This document shows, one piece after another, positions 17,963 to 26,601 of a DNA stretch of 40,235 nucleotides. Position numbers and translations under genes: made by a program. Where the stretch lies: contig JAJPJA010000056.1 in NCBI GenBank assembly GCA_021324455.1, forward strand, positions 1 to 40,235, given 5' to 3'. Origin of the DNA: Pseudomonadota bacterium. Its GTDB lineage: Bacteria; Desulfobacterota; Binatia; Binatales; Binataceae. The notes beneath the pieces were generated by a model that made no database searches, was not told the origin of the DNA, and was given only the letters and a program-made list of their open reading frames with translations. Each line of letters opens with the position of its first letter. Position 1 is the first letter of the stretch.

Positions 17963-18655
17963 TCACGGCTGGACCGAGGTGTCGGCGCCGGCGCTGGCAA
18001 AGTCCGCCGCCACGTTGCAGCACAGAGCGTAGCTGGTGCCCACGCGCGGCTGCGCTTCGTAGTCCTCTATCGTGCCATCGTCGGCCACGTGGACCGCCTG
18101 ATAGTCCACCGATCCCGACGCCCGGCGCACCGTAAAGACGTAATACTTGCCGGTCTCGAGCGGCTCGGGGTCGCTGTTTTCGGGTTGCTCCTTGGCGAAA
18201 TTCCTGGGCACCACGCCGTAGGTCACTTCGGTTACGGCAAATTTCCGGTTCTCGTCGACTCCCGGCACGTGGCCCAGCAGCGAGCCGCTGACGCCGCGGT
18301 CGGCGGCGATACTCCACACCGGCTCGCCGCCTTCAAAACGTACCAGGGCGACCCCAGATTTCTCCTCATGCGCGGGAATCAGGGTGGCGGAGGCGAATTT
18401 GTCCACCGACAGCGCCTCCAGATAATCGCCGCGCCGGGCATAGCCGATATGCACGGTTACCGTTGACGGCCCCGGCGTGGCCTGCGGCGAGGCTTGAGCG
18501 GCGTCTTGCGACGCCTGGGCGGCCGCTTCGGTTGGGGGTTGCTTTTCCGCCTTCTTGCGCAACAGGCAGGCCGGGCAGATCGCTGCAGCCAAGGCCAGAA
18601 CGATAAGCAGAAACCTTGCGGCCGATGGGGAACCGGATCGGGCGCGGAAATTCAT
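17963..18655 (-). CDS. Putative lipoprotein of unknown function
   Basis: A 230-residue protein that I do not recognise. It has a basic N-terminus, a hydrophobic signal segment (residues 14-27) and cysteines at 27 and 30 (AAAICPAC), one of which could be the lipidated residue. A Gln/Ala/Pro-rich linker (about 35-66) leads to a mixed domain starting TVTVHIGYARRGDYLEAL. The folded part has many short beta-like segments and an EPLETGKYYVFTVRRASG stretch. It is convergent with the ViaA-like gene (13 bases between stops) and lies downstream of the LysM gene on the same strand. An unusual repeat at 18732-18784 lies in its leader. Confidence 0.6.
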   Translation of the reverse strand: MNFRARSGSPSAARFLLIVLALAAAICPACLLRKKAEKQPPTEAAAQASQDAAQASPQATPGPSTVTVHIGYARRGDYLEALSVDKFASATLIPAHEEKSGVALVRFEGGEPVWSIAADRGVSGSLLGHVPGVDENRKFAVTEVTYGVVPRNFAKEQPENSDPEPLETGKYYVFTVRRASGSVDYQAVHVADDGTIEDYEAQPRVGTSYALCCNVAADFASAGADTSVQP

Positions 18656-18731
18656 CGGTCAATTTCGCGCTTCAAAATGACGCTCGTGGGCGTGGATGCA
18701 GAACGCGCCGCAATGCTTGTCTTGCGCTTCA

Positions 18732-18784
18732 TGGCTTCAGTCTAACTCAAATTGGACCCGAAACCTCAACCTGAAGCCAATTTG
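18732..18784 (-). repeat. Overlapping inverted repeats able to form alternative hairpins
   Basis: On the minus strand CAAATTGGCTTCAG (complement of 18771-18784) is followed by CCAATTTG (complement of 18748-18755) and then CTGAAGCCA (complement of 18732-18740). The first half of segment one pairs with segment two over 8 bp, and its second half with segment three over 9 bp. The two helices cross, so they form a pseudoknot or exclude each other. The site lies between the LysM gene and the lipoprotein gene it may control. Confidence 0.55.
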
Positions 18785-18817
18785 CGAAGGCTGCAATCGC
18801 GGGGTTCAGAGCAGCAT

Positions 18818-19918
18818 TCAGCGCCGACCGGACCTGATCGCCACCGGCGAAGCGGTGCCGGCCAGCCATTCGCGCAGACGCGAGCGGCGCGCCGGCGGAT
18901 GCCGCTCGACGCCCAGCCGTTGCAGCTCGCGCTCCAGAACTTCCTTCAGCTCGCGCCCCAAACGCTCCAGCTCGAACTCCTCCTGTGAGCGCGCGTCGGC
19001 GGCCGTGTCCGCCGCTCGGCGCCGGCCGTAAATCTGCTGCAGGCGCAGCTCCGCGCGCGCCAACAGAACCCGGTAGCGCTGGTCCAGTTTGCTCAGTTTT
19101 TCATTGGCCTGCGCCACCGCCGCGAAGCGCCATCGAATCAGGAACCATTGCACCAGGGATAACAGCGCGATACCCAGCAAGACCGCCGCCGCGGTCACCG
19201 CCACGGTCGTCGCGCGGCGCCACCACGGCAGGACCGTCACGTCATGCTCCAACCCGCGGTTGATTGCGGTCAGTTCCTCGATTCGAGCGTCCAGCGCGCG
19301 TTGGCTGGAGCCGCTGGCCTCAAGCCGGGCTTCCAGCGATTGCTTAGCGGCCTGCAGTTGGCCAATCTGGCGCTGCAAATCGCGTACTTCAGCGACGTAG
19401 GGGTTGGGGATATGCAGCACCTGACCCACGTGCAGCGTGGAATCCTCGCCCAGATGGTTGCGGCGAAAGATTTCCTGCGGAGATAGATGAAACATCGCCG
19501 CGACGGCGCCGATCGAATCCCCTTCGCGGATTACGTAATTAAGGTCGCCGCCGGAAGATACCGCCGCTTTGTTCGGGGCCGGCGCCATTTTCGCAGCCGC
19601 TGACGGTTTGGCCGACGCCGCCGGGATTCCTTCATTGTTGGTGTCGCCCTGCGTGTCACCCTGCGCGGCAGGTTCGTCGTCGGCCGATTCTTCCTGATCC
19701 GAGCCCTGTTCCGCGCCGTATGCGGCGGGCTCCACGTTCCTGGAATGCGGGCTTTTGAGCGAAGCCGCGGGGCGCGCTCTTTGCGGCGGAGAGAGGTCGC
19801 GCTCACTGAAATCCGCCGGCGCGGCGGCCGCAACACATAGGGCTGCGAGCAATGCGAACAGAACCAATGTCGCTGATGTCAGAAAGCGGGCGTTAGCGGG
19901 GCCGGCAATAGAGCCCAT
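18818..19918 (-). CDS. LysM-domain membrane protein with coiled coils
   Basis: A 366-residue protein with an N-terminal signal or anchor (about 13-34), a disordered acidic linker (40-120) and one LysM domain (about 127-171, NYVIREGDSIGAVAAMFHLS and LHVGQVLHIPNP), which should bind peptidoglycan. A coiled coil follows (about 174-226), then a transmembrane helix (about 238-262) and a cytoplasmic Arg/Glu-rich coiled coil (about 264-335). The layout resembles FimV-type proteins, which link the cell wall to inner-membrane complexes, but the C-terminal TPR domain of FimV is absent. The role is unknown; a cell-wall-to-cytoplasm tether is inferred. The start is the ATG at 19916-19918. The 154-base gap to tlyA holds nothing I can name. 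Confidence 0.75.
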   Translation of the reverse strand: MGSIAGPANARFLTSATLVLFALLAALCVAAAAPADFSERDLSPPQRARPAASLKSPHSRNVEPAAYGAEQGSDQEESADDEPAAQGDTQGDTNNEGIPAASAKPSAAAKMAPAPNKAAVSSGGDLNYVIREGDSIGAVAAMFHLSPQEIFRRNHLGEDSTLHVGQVLHIPNPYVAEVRDLQRQIGQLQAAKQSLEARLEASGSSQRALDARIEELTAINRGLEHDVTVLPWWRRATTVAVTAAAVLLGIALLSLVQWFLIRWRFAAVAQANEKLSKLDQRYRVLLARAELRLQQIYGRRRAADTAADARSQEEFELERLGRELKEVLERELQRLGVERHPPARRSRLREWLAGTASPVAIRSGRR

Positions 19919-20072
19919 GGCTGTATAGCCTAAATAGATCGCGCGCCAGATGCAAAGCGGGATGGCCAGCGAACGCGGCGGTTTCCATTTCTATGCATAA
20001 TTTCGCGCAATCTTATTAAAACCTCGTGATTATCGATTGGCCGTATCCTGTCCTTTCCGTCGGGCTTGGCGC

Positions 20073-20813
20073 TCATGCTTCCGGACGCCGCACTATCCAG
20101 ACCAGGTATTCCCGGTTGCCCGCGGGGCCCGTGAGCGGCGATTCCATCATCCCTTCGACTCCGAGTCCGATGGCGGCCGCGAAAGCGGTGATTTCCGCCA
20201 CCGCCTGACGGCGCTGCGCCTCGTCGCGCACCACTCCGCCCTTGCCCACTTTGCCTTTGCCCACTTCGAATTGCGGCTTGATCAGCGCCACGATATCGCA
20301 TCGCTCCGCCGCCAGCCCCAGCACCACCGGCAGCACCAGCTTGAGCGAGATGAAGCTCACGTCGATCGTTACCAGATCGGGGCGATAGGCGAGATCCCGC
20401 GCCGTCACCCGGCGGATATTGGTGCGCTCCATCACCACCACGCGCGGATCGTTGCGCAGGCGCAGCGCCAGTTGGCCGTAGCCGACATCCAGCGCGATCA
20501 CCCGCGCGGCGCCGCGTTGTAACAAAATGTCGGTAAATCCGCCGCTTGATGCACCCACGTCCAGCGCCCGCCTTCCCGCGGGGTCGATCGCAAACGCATC
20601 CAGCGCGGCGGCCAGCTTGTAGGCGCCGCGGCTTGCGTAGCGCTGCCGAGGGCCGGCTACTTCGATTGCGGTGTCGGCGTCCACCTTCAAATCCGGCTTG
20701 GACGCCGGACGCGAATTGACCCGTACGCATCCGGCCAGGATCAGCCGCTGCGCCGCCTCGCGGCTGCAAGCCAATCCGCGCCGCGCCAGTTCGAGATCAA
20801 GCCGTGTGCGCAT
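20073..20813 (-). CDS. tlyA: TlyA-family rRNA (cytidine-2'-O)-methyltransferase
   Basis: TlyA methylates cytidine ribose in 16S and often 23S rRNA; in mycobacteria and Campylobacter this makes ribosomes sensitive to capreomycin. The 246-residue protein has an N-terminal S4 RNA-binding domain (about 1-58) and an FtsJ-type Rossmann domain with LDVGASSGGFTDILLQRGA (84-102). The catalytic tetrad candidates are Lys66 in SRGAYKL, Asp151 in DVSFISL, and Lys179 and Glu183 in IKPQFE. The length is normal. It is the last gene of a long minus-strand run of glycan genes, 27 bases after its predecessor, and may be co-transcribed with them although its job is unrelated. Confidence 0.92.
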   Translation of the reverse strand: MRTRLDLELARRGLACSREAAQRLILAGCVRVNSRPASKPDLKVDADTAIEVAGPRQRYASRGAYKLAAALDAFAIDPAGRRALDVGASSGGFTDILLQRGAARVIALDVGYGQLALRLRNDPRVVVMERTNIRRVTARDLAYRPDLVTIDVSFISLKLVLPVVLGLAAERCDIVALIKPQFEVGKGKVGKGGVVRDEAQRRQAVAEITAFAAAIGLGVEGMMESPLTGPAGNREYLVWIVRRPEA

Positions 20814-20840
20814 CGAACCCTGACGCCCGGCAAAACCTGT

Positions 20841-21473
20841 TCAGTTGCGGGCGCCGCCCTTAACGTCGATCCGCATCTCCTCCAACCCGATTCCCAGCAG
20901 GCGGTCGTCGGGCGACCAGCCGATCGACGACGGCGCGGTTGGATGAACTATTTCGAAGGTGATCGTCATGGTCTGACGCCGGGCGGCAACCCGGGCGGCA
21001 ATCGCGGCGCGCCGTTCCGTCACCGTTCGATCGGGAAACATCCAATCCGCCACCCGTTCCCCATTAACCGCCACCACCGCCTCCTGCGGCCGCCGGCCGT
21101 CGGTAAATGGATGCACCCTGGCGGTCAGCTCGAGGTCGCGGCGAGGCGCGGATACCAGGTGGACCATCAGGTCGGCGCGCGGCCCCTCGGTCCAGGTGCC
21201 CCACTGCTCCGGCGCGCTCCATCCGCGCAGCATCAGGACTCGGTCGCTGCCGGCGCCTCGCGAACATAACTTCACGGTCGTGCCGGGGGTGTAGGGCCGC
21301 TGGGCCAGAGCCGCAATCTGACGGTCGCGGAACTGGAGTTGGATGCCGTAGCTGCGGCTTTTCATCACATGGAGAAACAGCCCATAGAACAGGAGCAGGC
21401 CGGCGCATCCGATCGCCGCCAGACGTTCGATAGCCGCGGATTGCGGCGCCGCGCTAGATGAAGAACGTGGCAC
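20841..21473 (-). CDS. Membrane-anchored beta-sandwich protein of a glycan cluster
   Basis: A 210-residue protein with one N-terminal transmembrane helix (about 17-36) and an extracytoplasmic beta-rich domain. The segment MLRGWSAPEQWGTWTEGPRADL (about 80-101) and the later AVVAVNGERVADW and GIGLEEMRID resemble the beta-sandwich domains found at the C-terminus of some membrane glycosyltransferases. It starts with GTG at 21471-21473 and overlaps the upstream gene by 20 bases, so it is translationally coupled to it. It may act with that GT-C-like protein as its periplasmic module; this is an inference from fusion-like adjacency. The exact function is unknown. Confidence 0.65.
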   Translation of the reverse strand: MPRSSSSAAPQSAAIERLAAIGCAGLLLFYGLFLHVMKSRSYGIQLQFRDRQIAALAQRPYTPGTTVKLCSRGAGSDRVLMLRGWSAPEQWGTWTEGPRADLMVHLVSAPRRDLELTARVHPFTDGRRPQEAVVAVNGERVADWMFPDRTVTERRAAIAARVAARRQTMTITFEIVHPTAPSSIGWSPDDRLLGIGLEEMRIDVKGGARN

Positions 21474-22665
21474 CCTGACTCCAGAACACCATCAGAAGGC
21501 CATTAATCAGACACAGCGACGGAATCAGCACAGCGGCCCATTGGTAGCGATCCGTAAGCGACCCCACGGCCATGTGAATCGGATATAGCGGCAGCAGGTA
21601 GCGCGGCGTGGAAAGCAACCCGCCCACGTACGTCGAGGTCGTCATCAGCAGCGTCAGGACAACCAGCACGATCTCCTCGATGGTGAAACTGCGCCATTGA
21701 AGGATAAACGCGGCCGCCGCGATCAGACTCACACCCGATTGCAGCCGGCCGCGCAAGTCGGGGCCGTAAAAGACATACAACAGGTTATGAAACGGCCATA
21801 CCGGTTGATTCGCCCAGAAATACCGATGCGCATTGAACGCGGCGAAAGCGTCGCCGAAGCGCCCGTACATGAACCCCATAAACAGACACATCGGCAGCGG
21901 GATCAACGTTATCAGCAGCAGTTCGCGCCACATCGTCGACGTCCGTCCGATCGAAATCCGATCATGCAGCCAGGCCACACCGACGGCGCAGGCCGCCGCC
22001 GCGCCGTTAACCCGGGTAACGGTCAGCAGCGACGCGCCGACACAGGCCGCCAACCATCGGCGCGACGCCAAATAATAGAACGTCGCCACCAGCAGCAGAA
22101 AAAACAGCGACTCCGTCATCGGCGCCGAAAAAACGAAGGAACCTGGAAAAAAGCACAGCGACAGCACCGAGAGGTTCGCAATCTTCTCATCCAATCGGCG
22201 GCTGGTGATGACGTGAAACGGCACGCTGCCAATCAAAAGCAGACCGCTGGGCAGGATCAGCGCCGCCGCTCTGAGCGAGATCAAGTCCCCGGCGTATCGC
22301 AGCAGCAGCGGCCAAACCGGGAAGAAGGCGACATCCGAAGCTCCACTGCCCAAATAGTCGGTGGAGAGGCTGTAACCCGCCCTGGCCACCTGCATATACC
22401 AGATGCCGTCAAACCGAATCCAGAAATCCGGCAGATTCTGCGCCGCGCCCAGACCCGTGGGCGAGCCGACGAACCTTTGCGCGAACTGGCCGACGATGAA
22501 CAGCGCAAGCCGGCTGGCCAAAACCGCCGCGCTGCAGATAGCCGCCGATCGCCCATAGCCGCCAAGACGCGGCCGCGTTGGCACAACACCTTCATCTGAC
22601 CCCGGCTCCAGGCCATTTCGCGGCGATACCGTCCCGGCGGTGCTCATTTCGGTGCCCCGATTCAC
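21454..22665 (-). CDS. GT-C-fold membrane glycosyltransferase, PIG-V-like
   Basis: A 403-residue polytopic protein with about ten transmembrane helices. The first extracytoplasmic loop has PDFWIRFDGIWYMQVARAGY, the acidic-residue loop expected for GT-C enzymes that use lipid-linked sugars. SDVAFFPVWPLLLR and APMTESLFFLLLVATFYYLA match PIG-V-like (mannosyltransferase-type) proteins. The sugar and acceptor are unknown. The GTG at 22663-22665 overlaps a preceding TGA as GTGA; an ATG six codons later (22645-22647) is an alternative start. It overlaps the next gene by 20 bases. Confidence 0.75.
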   Translation of the reverse strand: MNRGTEMSTAGTVSPRNGLEPGSDEGVVPTRPRLGGYGRSAAICSAAVLASRLALFIVGQFAQRFVGSPTGLGAAQNLPDFWIRFDGIWYMQVARAGYSLSTDYLGSGASDVAFFPVWPLLLRYAGDLISLRAAALILPSGLLLIGSVPFHVITSRRLDEKIANLSVLSLCFFPGSFVFSAPMTESLFFLLLVATFYYLASRRWLAACVGASLLTVTRVNGAAAACAVGVAWLHDRISIGRTSTMWRELLLITLIPLPMCLFMGFMYGRFGDAFAAFNAHRYFWANQPVWPFHNLLYVFYGPDLRGRLQSGVSLIAAAAFILQWRSFTIEEIVLVVLTLLMTTSTYVGGLLSTPRYLLPLYPIHMAVGSLTDRYQWAAVLIPSLCLINGLLMVFWSQGATFFI

Positions 22666-22868
22666 AGCGCGCCCAACTGCTCATCCCGCTTCCAACCAGG
22701 CGGAGCCAATTTGTATACGGAAATCATTTCACTGTGAAGCGGAAAAACCCTGGCGGCCGAATTGACGCGCGCCGATCCGCCCATAATCAAACACCGCGCC
22801 AGTTCAAGCCGCAGCGTGCGATTTGCCAGTGGCGCATCCCTGGCGGTCAGCGTTGCAGTTGAATCCAC
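22662..22868 (-). CDS. Short ORF or frameshifted C-terminal domain of the upstream GT-C protein
   Basis: The frame from GTG 22866-22868 to TGA 22662-22664 encodes 68 residues (VDSTATLTARDAPLANRTLR, then ARVNSAARVFPLHSEMISVY). It looks like the end of a beta-sandwich domain rather than random translation. It starts 22 bases inside the upstream GT-C gene in another frame, and its stop overlaps the start of the next gene as GTGA, the coupling typical of true genes. Either it is a tiny gene, or the GT-C gene has suffered a frameshift near its end. It fills a gap that would otherwise have no gene. Confidence 0.4.
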   Translation of the reverse strand: MDSTATLTARDAPLANRTLRLELARCLIMGGSARVNSAARVFPLHSEMISVYKLAPPGWKRDEQLGAL

Positions 22869-24151
22869 GCGAGAAACGGCGGATGCCGCCAATCCCACAG
22901 ACGATCCATGTGCGTTTCCAACGGCGGCAGCGCATTCCAATCCATCGCCGCGGGCGACAATGCGCCGGCGGCATTGAGCGCCAGGCTGACCGCCAGCAGC
23001 AGCGCACTTGCGGTCACTTCCAGGCGGCGCACGATTGCGGCCGGCGGGGGAGCGTCGCGCGCGGCGCGCAGGCCTAAAACTGCGAGCAGAACCAGCCACG
23101 GCACGGTATCCGCCAGCTGTCGCGGACCGTAACACCATCCGCCCCACCAAATCGGAAAAAAGATCAACACTCCCGATGTGGCGGCGAACATTGCGATCGA
23201 CAACAGCGCCAGACCGGGGCGCGGCAAGGTGGCGCGGTATCGAATCGCGAGATAGAAGGGAATCAGGACGCAAGGGGTATAAATCAGCAGTCCGCGCGAG
23301 GGACTGAACAGCAGTCCGCCCAGGTGAGCGGCCATCCCGTGAGTGAACACGAACCATCCGGGATGGTACACCGGCGCAAGCAGGCGGCCGGTAAATGTGA
23401 GGAGCATCGCTGCCAACGCCGCCGTCCACAAGGCTCCGGTTCCCACCAGAACCATCCGCTCACCCGCAGAGCCGCACGCATACACGGTATACAGGCCCAC
23501 TATGATCACCCCGGGTACCGCCGCCGGGCGCGTCAGGCATGCCCAGGCCAGCAGCGTAGCGAGCAGCACGGGCCGCCGACTCTTGCGTGCCAACAGCAGG
23601 ATCGCGGCGCTGATCAGGAACAGATACCAGGTTTGCGGCCACAGACTGCGGCTGACAGTGGACCAGATTTGGGTGCAGAAGGCGGCGCCCAACGCCAATC
23701 CCACTGACCAGCCCAGCGGCAGAAACACGATCGCGGTTTCAAACAACAGCCAGAGCGTCGACGCCGACACCACGGCGCTCAGTGCGGATTGCAGCCGAAT
23801 TTCGTTGCCGACGTTGTAAACCCGGCCGGGCGCAACCTGGAAGCCTGCCGCTTCGACCATCGCCACCGCGGGCAGCGACAACAGCGGCGCCCCCCAGGGA
23901 AAGGCGTACACCAGCCGGCCGTTGTAGAGCATCAAATGCAATGGATACCCGTTGAGAAAACCCGGGCCGTCGCCGCGCGGCACCCGGTAGGCCAGCATGC
24001 TTGGCGTCCCGCGGCGCAGGATCGCCTCATCCATCAGCATCGAGTAAGCGCTGTCGGTCACGTAATGTGACGGCGAGAGGTAGAACACCAGTCCCGATGC
24101 GAAAAACAATACAAACCCGCAAAGATGCCTGTTCACCGGCAATCGCCACAT
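22847..24151 (-). CDS. Polytopic membrane protein, GT-C glycosyltransferase-like
   Basis: A 434-residue protein with about eleven transmembrane helices. After the first helix it has SHYVTDSAYSMLMDEAILRRG, an acidic first periplasmic loop as in GT-C enzymes, and NGYPLHLMLYNGRLVYAFPWG. The middle part alternates hydrophobic helices with arginine-rich loops. The end reads LWDWRHPPFLAWIQLQR. I chose the ATG at 24149-24151, four bases after the stop of the methyltransferase gene; a TTG further upstream would overlap that gene. The sugar transferred is unknown. The protein may have lost a C-terminal beta-sandwich by a frameshift, because such a sequence continues in another frame. Confidence 0.65.
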   Translation of the reverse strand: MWRLPVNRHLCGFVLFFASGLVFYLSPSHYVTDSAYSMLMDEAILRRGTPSMLAYRVPRGDGPGFLNGYPLHLMLYNGRLVYAFPWGAPLLSLPAVAMVEAAGFQVAPGRVYNVGNEIRLQSALSAVVSASTLWLLFETAIVFLPLGWSVGLALGAAFCTQIWSTVSRSLWPQTWYLFLISAAILLLARKSRRPVLLATLLAWACLTRPAAVPGVIIVGLYTVYACGSAGERMVLVGTGALWTAALAAMLLTFTGRLLAPVYHPGWFVFTHGMAAHLGGLLFSPSRGLLIYTPCVLIPFYLAIRYRATLPRPGLALLSIAMFAATSGVLIFFPIWWGGWCYGPRQLADTVPWLVLLAVLGLRAARDAPPPAAIVRRLEVTASALLLAVSLALNAAGALSPAAMDWNALPPLETHMDRLWDWRHPPFLAWIQLQR

Positions 24152-24155
24152 GCGG

Positions 24156-25268
24156 CTAACTGACCCGAACCCGATGGACCAGGGCCATCGTGGCGCCGGC
24201 TTCTTCAAACCACGTCACCTGCTCCGACACCATGTCGAACTCGAGCCGGTAGATGCCCGGACGGGAGGGCGCCGTCACGCTCAGATTGAGCAGCACCTCG
24301 CCGCCCGGACCTACTTGATGGCCGACTGCAACGCCGCCGTAATCGGGCACCAATTCTTCGCCCGCTTCGTCCAGAAGACGCACTCCCAGACGCACGGCGC
24401 CAGGCCCGCGGTCCAGCCAGAGGCTTAGCCCGGTGTTCTTGACCGCGACGCGGAAGGCAAGACTCTCGTCCGGGCGGCAGGCGGCGGGACCCTCAACCAT
24501 AGAGAGCTGCGCCGCCAGCATATGCGGCATGCTCAGGGAATCAGCCTGCAGGAGCGGCCGGCGGCAGACGATGAGGGCGCGCGCGGCGGGTTCATACGCC
24601 AGTTTCACTTCGACAAAACCGGCGTCGCGCAACATCGCCATCAGGCTGTCAACGCCCGGAACAAACCAGTTATAGGCCGGCTCGTTGAGCGCGGTGTGGT
24701 TCTCGACGTAAGCCAGCGGATGAAGCGGGCGGCCGAGATTCGCCGCCTGCTCGGTTGGCGGAAAGGACGGAGACGGGAACAGCACTTCGGATTCCACCAC
24801 CAGCAAATCGCGCGTAACGCCAAACAGTTTTTCGATCGCCAGCAGCGGATGCCGGCAATGGTACAACAGCCCGAGCGCCAGGGTCACGTCGAACATCCCC
24901 GTGACCTGTGGGCTGAGGTCGTACACCGACATCCGCTCGTACTCGATCTGAAGGCCCAGTGCGCGGGCCGCAAAGCGCGCCTGGCGCACGTGCTGGCGCC
25001 GCGCGTCGATTCCGAGCACGCGCCCGGCGTTGCGCCGCCGCGCCTGGATCGCGTAAAAGCCCGCGTTGCAGCCGACGTCCAGCACACTCCTGCCCTCCAA
25101 ATCCGCCGGCAGACAACGCCCGACCAGTTCCCACGTACTGCGCGGATGGTCCAGCGGTTCGGTGCCGGCCGGACGCGACTTGGTCAGCACCCCGTCGCCG
25201 AGGTCGATTTGATGAAACCATGGCCCCAGCCGCTGGACACCGGTGCGCTTTTCCTCCGCCGTCAACAT
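24156..25268 (-). CDS. SAM-dependent methyltransferase with C-terminal beta-sandwich
   Basis: A 370-residue protein. The N-terminal part resembles CmoB-type class I methyltransferases: GPWFHQIDLGDGVLT, then the SAM loop SVLDVGCNAGFYAIQA (about 60-75), and VTLALGLLYHCRHPLLAIEKL. The C-terminal 120 residues form a beta-sandwich with FRVAVKNTGLSLWLDRGPG and GIYRLEFDMVSEQVTWFEEAG, a module often attached to polysaccharide-modifying enzymes. In this cluster it more likely methylates a sugar than tRNA. The ATG at 25266-25268 begins the conserved region, 19 bases after the upstream GT4 stop. Confidence 0.75.
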   Translation of the reverse strand: MLTAEEKRTGVQRLGPWFHQIDLGDGVLTKSRPAGTEPLDHPRSTWELVGRCLPADLEGRSVLDVGCNAGFYAIQARRRNAGRVLGIDARRQHVRQARFAARALGLQIEYERMSVYDLSPQVTGMFDVTLALGLLYHCRHPLLAIEKLFGVTRDLLVVESEVLFPSPSFPPTEQAANLGRPLHPLAYVENHTALNEPAYNWFVPGVDSLMAMLRDAGFVEVKLAYEPAARALIVCRRPLLQADSLSMPHMLAAQLSMVEGPAACRPDESLAFRVAVKNTGLSLWLDRGPGAVRLGVRLLDEAGEELVPDYGGVAVGHQVGPGGEVLLNLSVTAPSRPGIYRLEFDMVSEQVTWFEEAGATMALVHRVRVS

Positions 25269-25287
25269 CGCGCAAATAACTCGGCCG

Positions 25288-26601
25288 CTACCGTGAAAAT
25301 CCGAACAACGATGCGATACGCTCCGCGATCGCGTCAACCAGATGGTTGTCGGCGGCGCTGACCCCAATCTCCGCCATCGCCCGGCCCGCCGTTCTGGTCA
25401 GCGCGGTCCTGACGCTCGATCCGCGTTCAATGGCTTGCAGCTCTTCAACGAATGCGACATAGGCGGCGGCGGCGTGCGCGGGATTGTGGTTCTCGACGAT
25501 GTACTTGCGCGCGTTCGCTCCTATCCGCCGGCGCAGCGGCGCGTCCGCGAGCAGTTCCGAGAGGCATTGCGCCAGCGCATCCTCGGCCGGCGCGGGGCTC
25601 AGCTTAATCGCGCAGCCGTCGGGTATTTCCGCGAACCATCCCACGTTTGACACCACGCACGGCTTGCCCGCGCCCATGATTCGGCAGACACTGGCCGAAC
25701 TCTCGCCCATCGTGGGATAGCGCAGGTCCACACCGATATCGATCAGGTGGCAGTAGTCGTTGAACGCCTCCCAGCCGACGTAGCCGGTGGCGTGCACGAG
25801 ACGGTCATCGCCGCCGCGGCGCAGATCGCGGCGCAAAGCCTCGCCCAGTTCGCCAACGACCAGATAGATGATGTCGCCGCGGTCCAGTTCGCCAATCGCC
25901 CGCAGCACCATCCCAATCCGCTTGGCCGCGCTGCCGAAACCGAGCGATCCGATGACGACTTTGTCCGCTGGAATTCCGTAGCGCCGCCGGAGTTCGGCGC
26001 AATCGCCGGAAGGCGTCGCCACGGTTACCGGCAGATTAACCCTGAGCACCGGCAGATGCGGATGGGACTGGCGAATCAGGCCGCGCGTGAATTCGGAATG
26101 GACGATCACCCCGCGCGCATGATCGAGCACGCGATGATTGAGCGGGTAGCGCAGCGGATCGTCTTCCCAGATCGGCCGCCCGCCGCGCAGCGCCTGGCGC
26201 GCCAGCTCCTCGCCCGCGGCGCCGTAATTGTAGGCCATCTCCTCGATATAGGCCGCCGGCGAGCGCTGCGCCTCAAGATAATAGGCGGCGAAGAAATGAT
26301 GCAGCACGAAGTCATGCATCACCACCACGCCCGGCGCCTGCAGCAGCATCCGATAGATGCCGCGGTGCGCGGAAGAGTTGCCAATGTGGTAAATGGCCGC
26401 GTCATAGCCGCCAAGGACGCGGGGCGGCAGCGCGCCGTCGTAGTTGAACATGCGGCAGTCGGGCAGTGTTTCGCGCGCCGCCGGCGTATCGACCCACAAG
26501 TCCACTTCGGCGCGGGCGGCCAGTTCCGGCAGCAGTTCCCGGCTGTAATCCGCCACTCCGGTGCGCTGCGGCGGCAGCGGACTGAAATAGGCAAGTTTCA
26601 T
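25288..26601 (-). CDS. GT4-family glycosyltransferase
   Basis: A 437-residue GT-B-fold enzyme that transfers a sugar from a nucleotide donor in the cytoplasm. The N-terminal Rossmann domain begins MKLAYFSPLPPQRTGVADYS, the open glycine loop of GT4 enzymes. The donor-binding half has VVIGSLGFGSAAKRI, VHATGYVGWEAFNDY and the E-x7-E region around YPTMGESSASVCRIMGAGKP. A C-terminal extension of about 50 residues (from EELQAIERG) is not part of the fold. It overlaps the upstream GT4 gene by ATGA. Confidence 0.88.
   Translation of the reverse strand: MKLAYFSPLPPQRTGVADYSRELLPELAARAEVDLWVDTPAARETLPDCRMFNYDGALPPRVLGGYDAAIYHIGNSSAHRGIYRMLLQAPGVVVMHDFVLHHFFAAYYLEAQRSPAAYIEEMAYNYGAAGEELARQALRGGRPIWEDDPLRYPLNHRVLDHARGVIVHSEFTRGLIRQSHPHLPVLRVNLPVTVATPSGDCAELRRRYGIPADKVVIGSLGFGSAAKRIGMVLRAIGELDRGDIIYLVVGELGEALRRDLRRGGDDRLVHATGYVGWEAFNDYCHLIDIGVDLRYPTMGESSASVCRIMGAGKPCVVSNVGWFAEIPDGCAIKLSPAPAEDALAQCLSELLADAPLRRRIGANARKYIVENHNPAHAAAAYVAFVEELQAIERGSSVRTALTRTAGRAMAEIGVSAADNHLVDAIAERIASLFGFSR

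Noticed and set aside
24156..25268. Annotation as tRNA-modifying CmoB
   Set aside because: The C-terminal beta-sandwich and the glycosyltransferase neighbours argue for sugar methylation; CmoA is absent.
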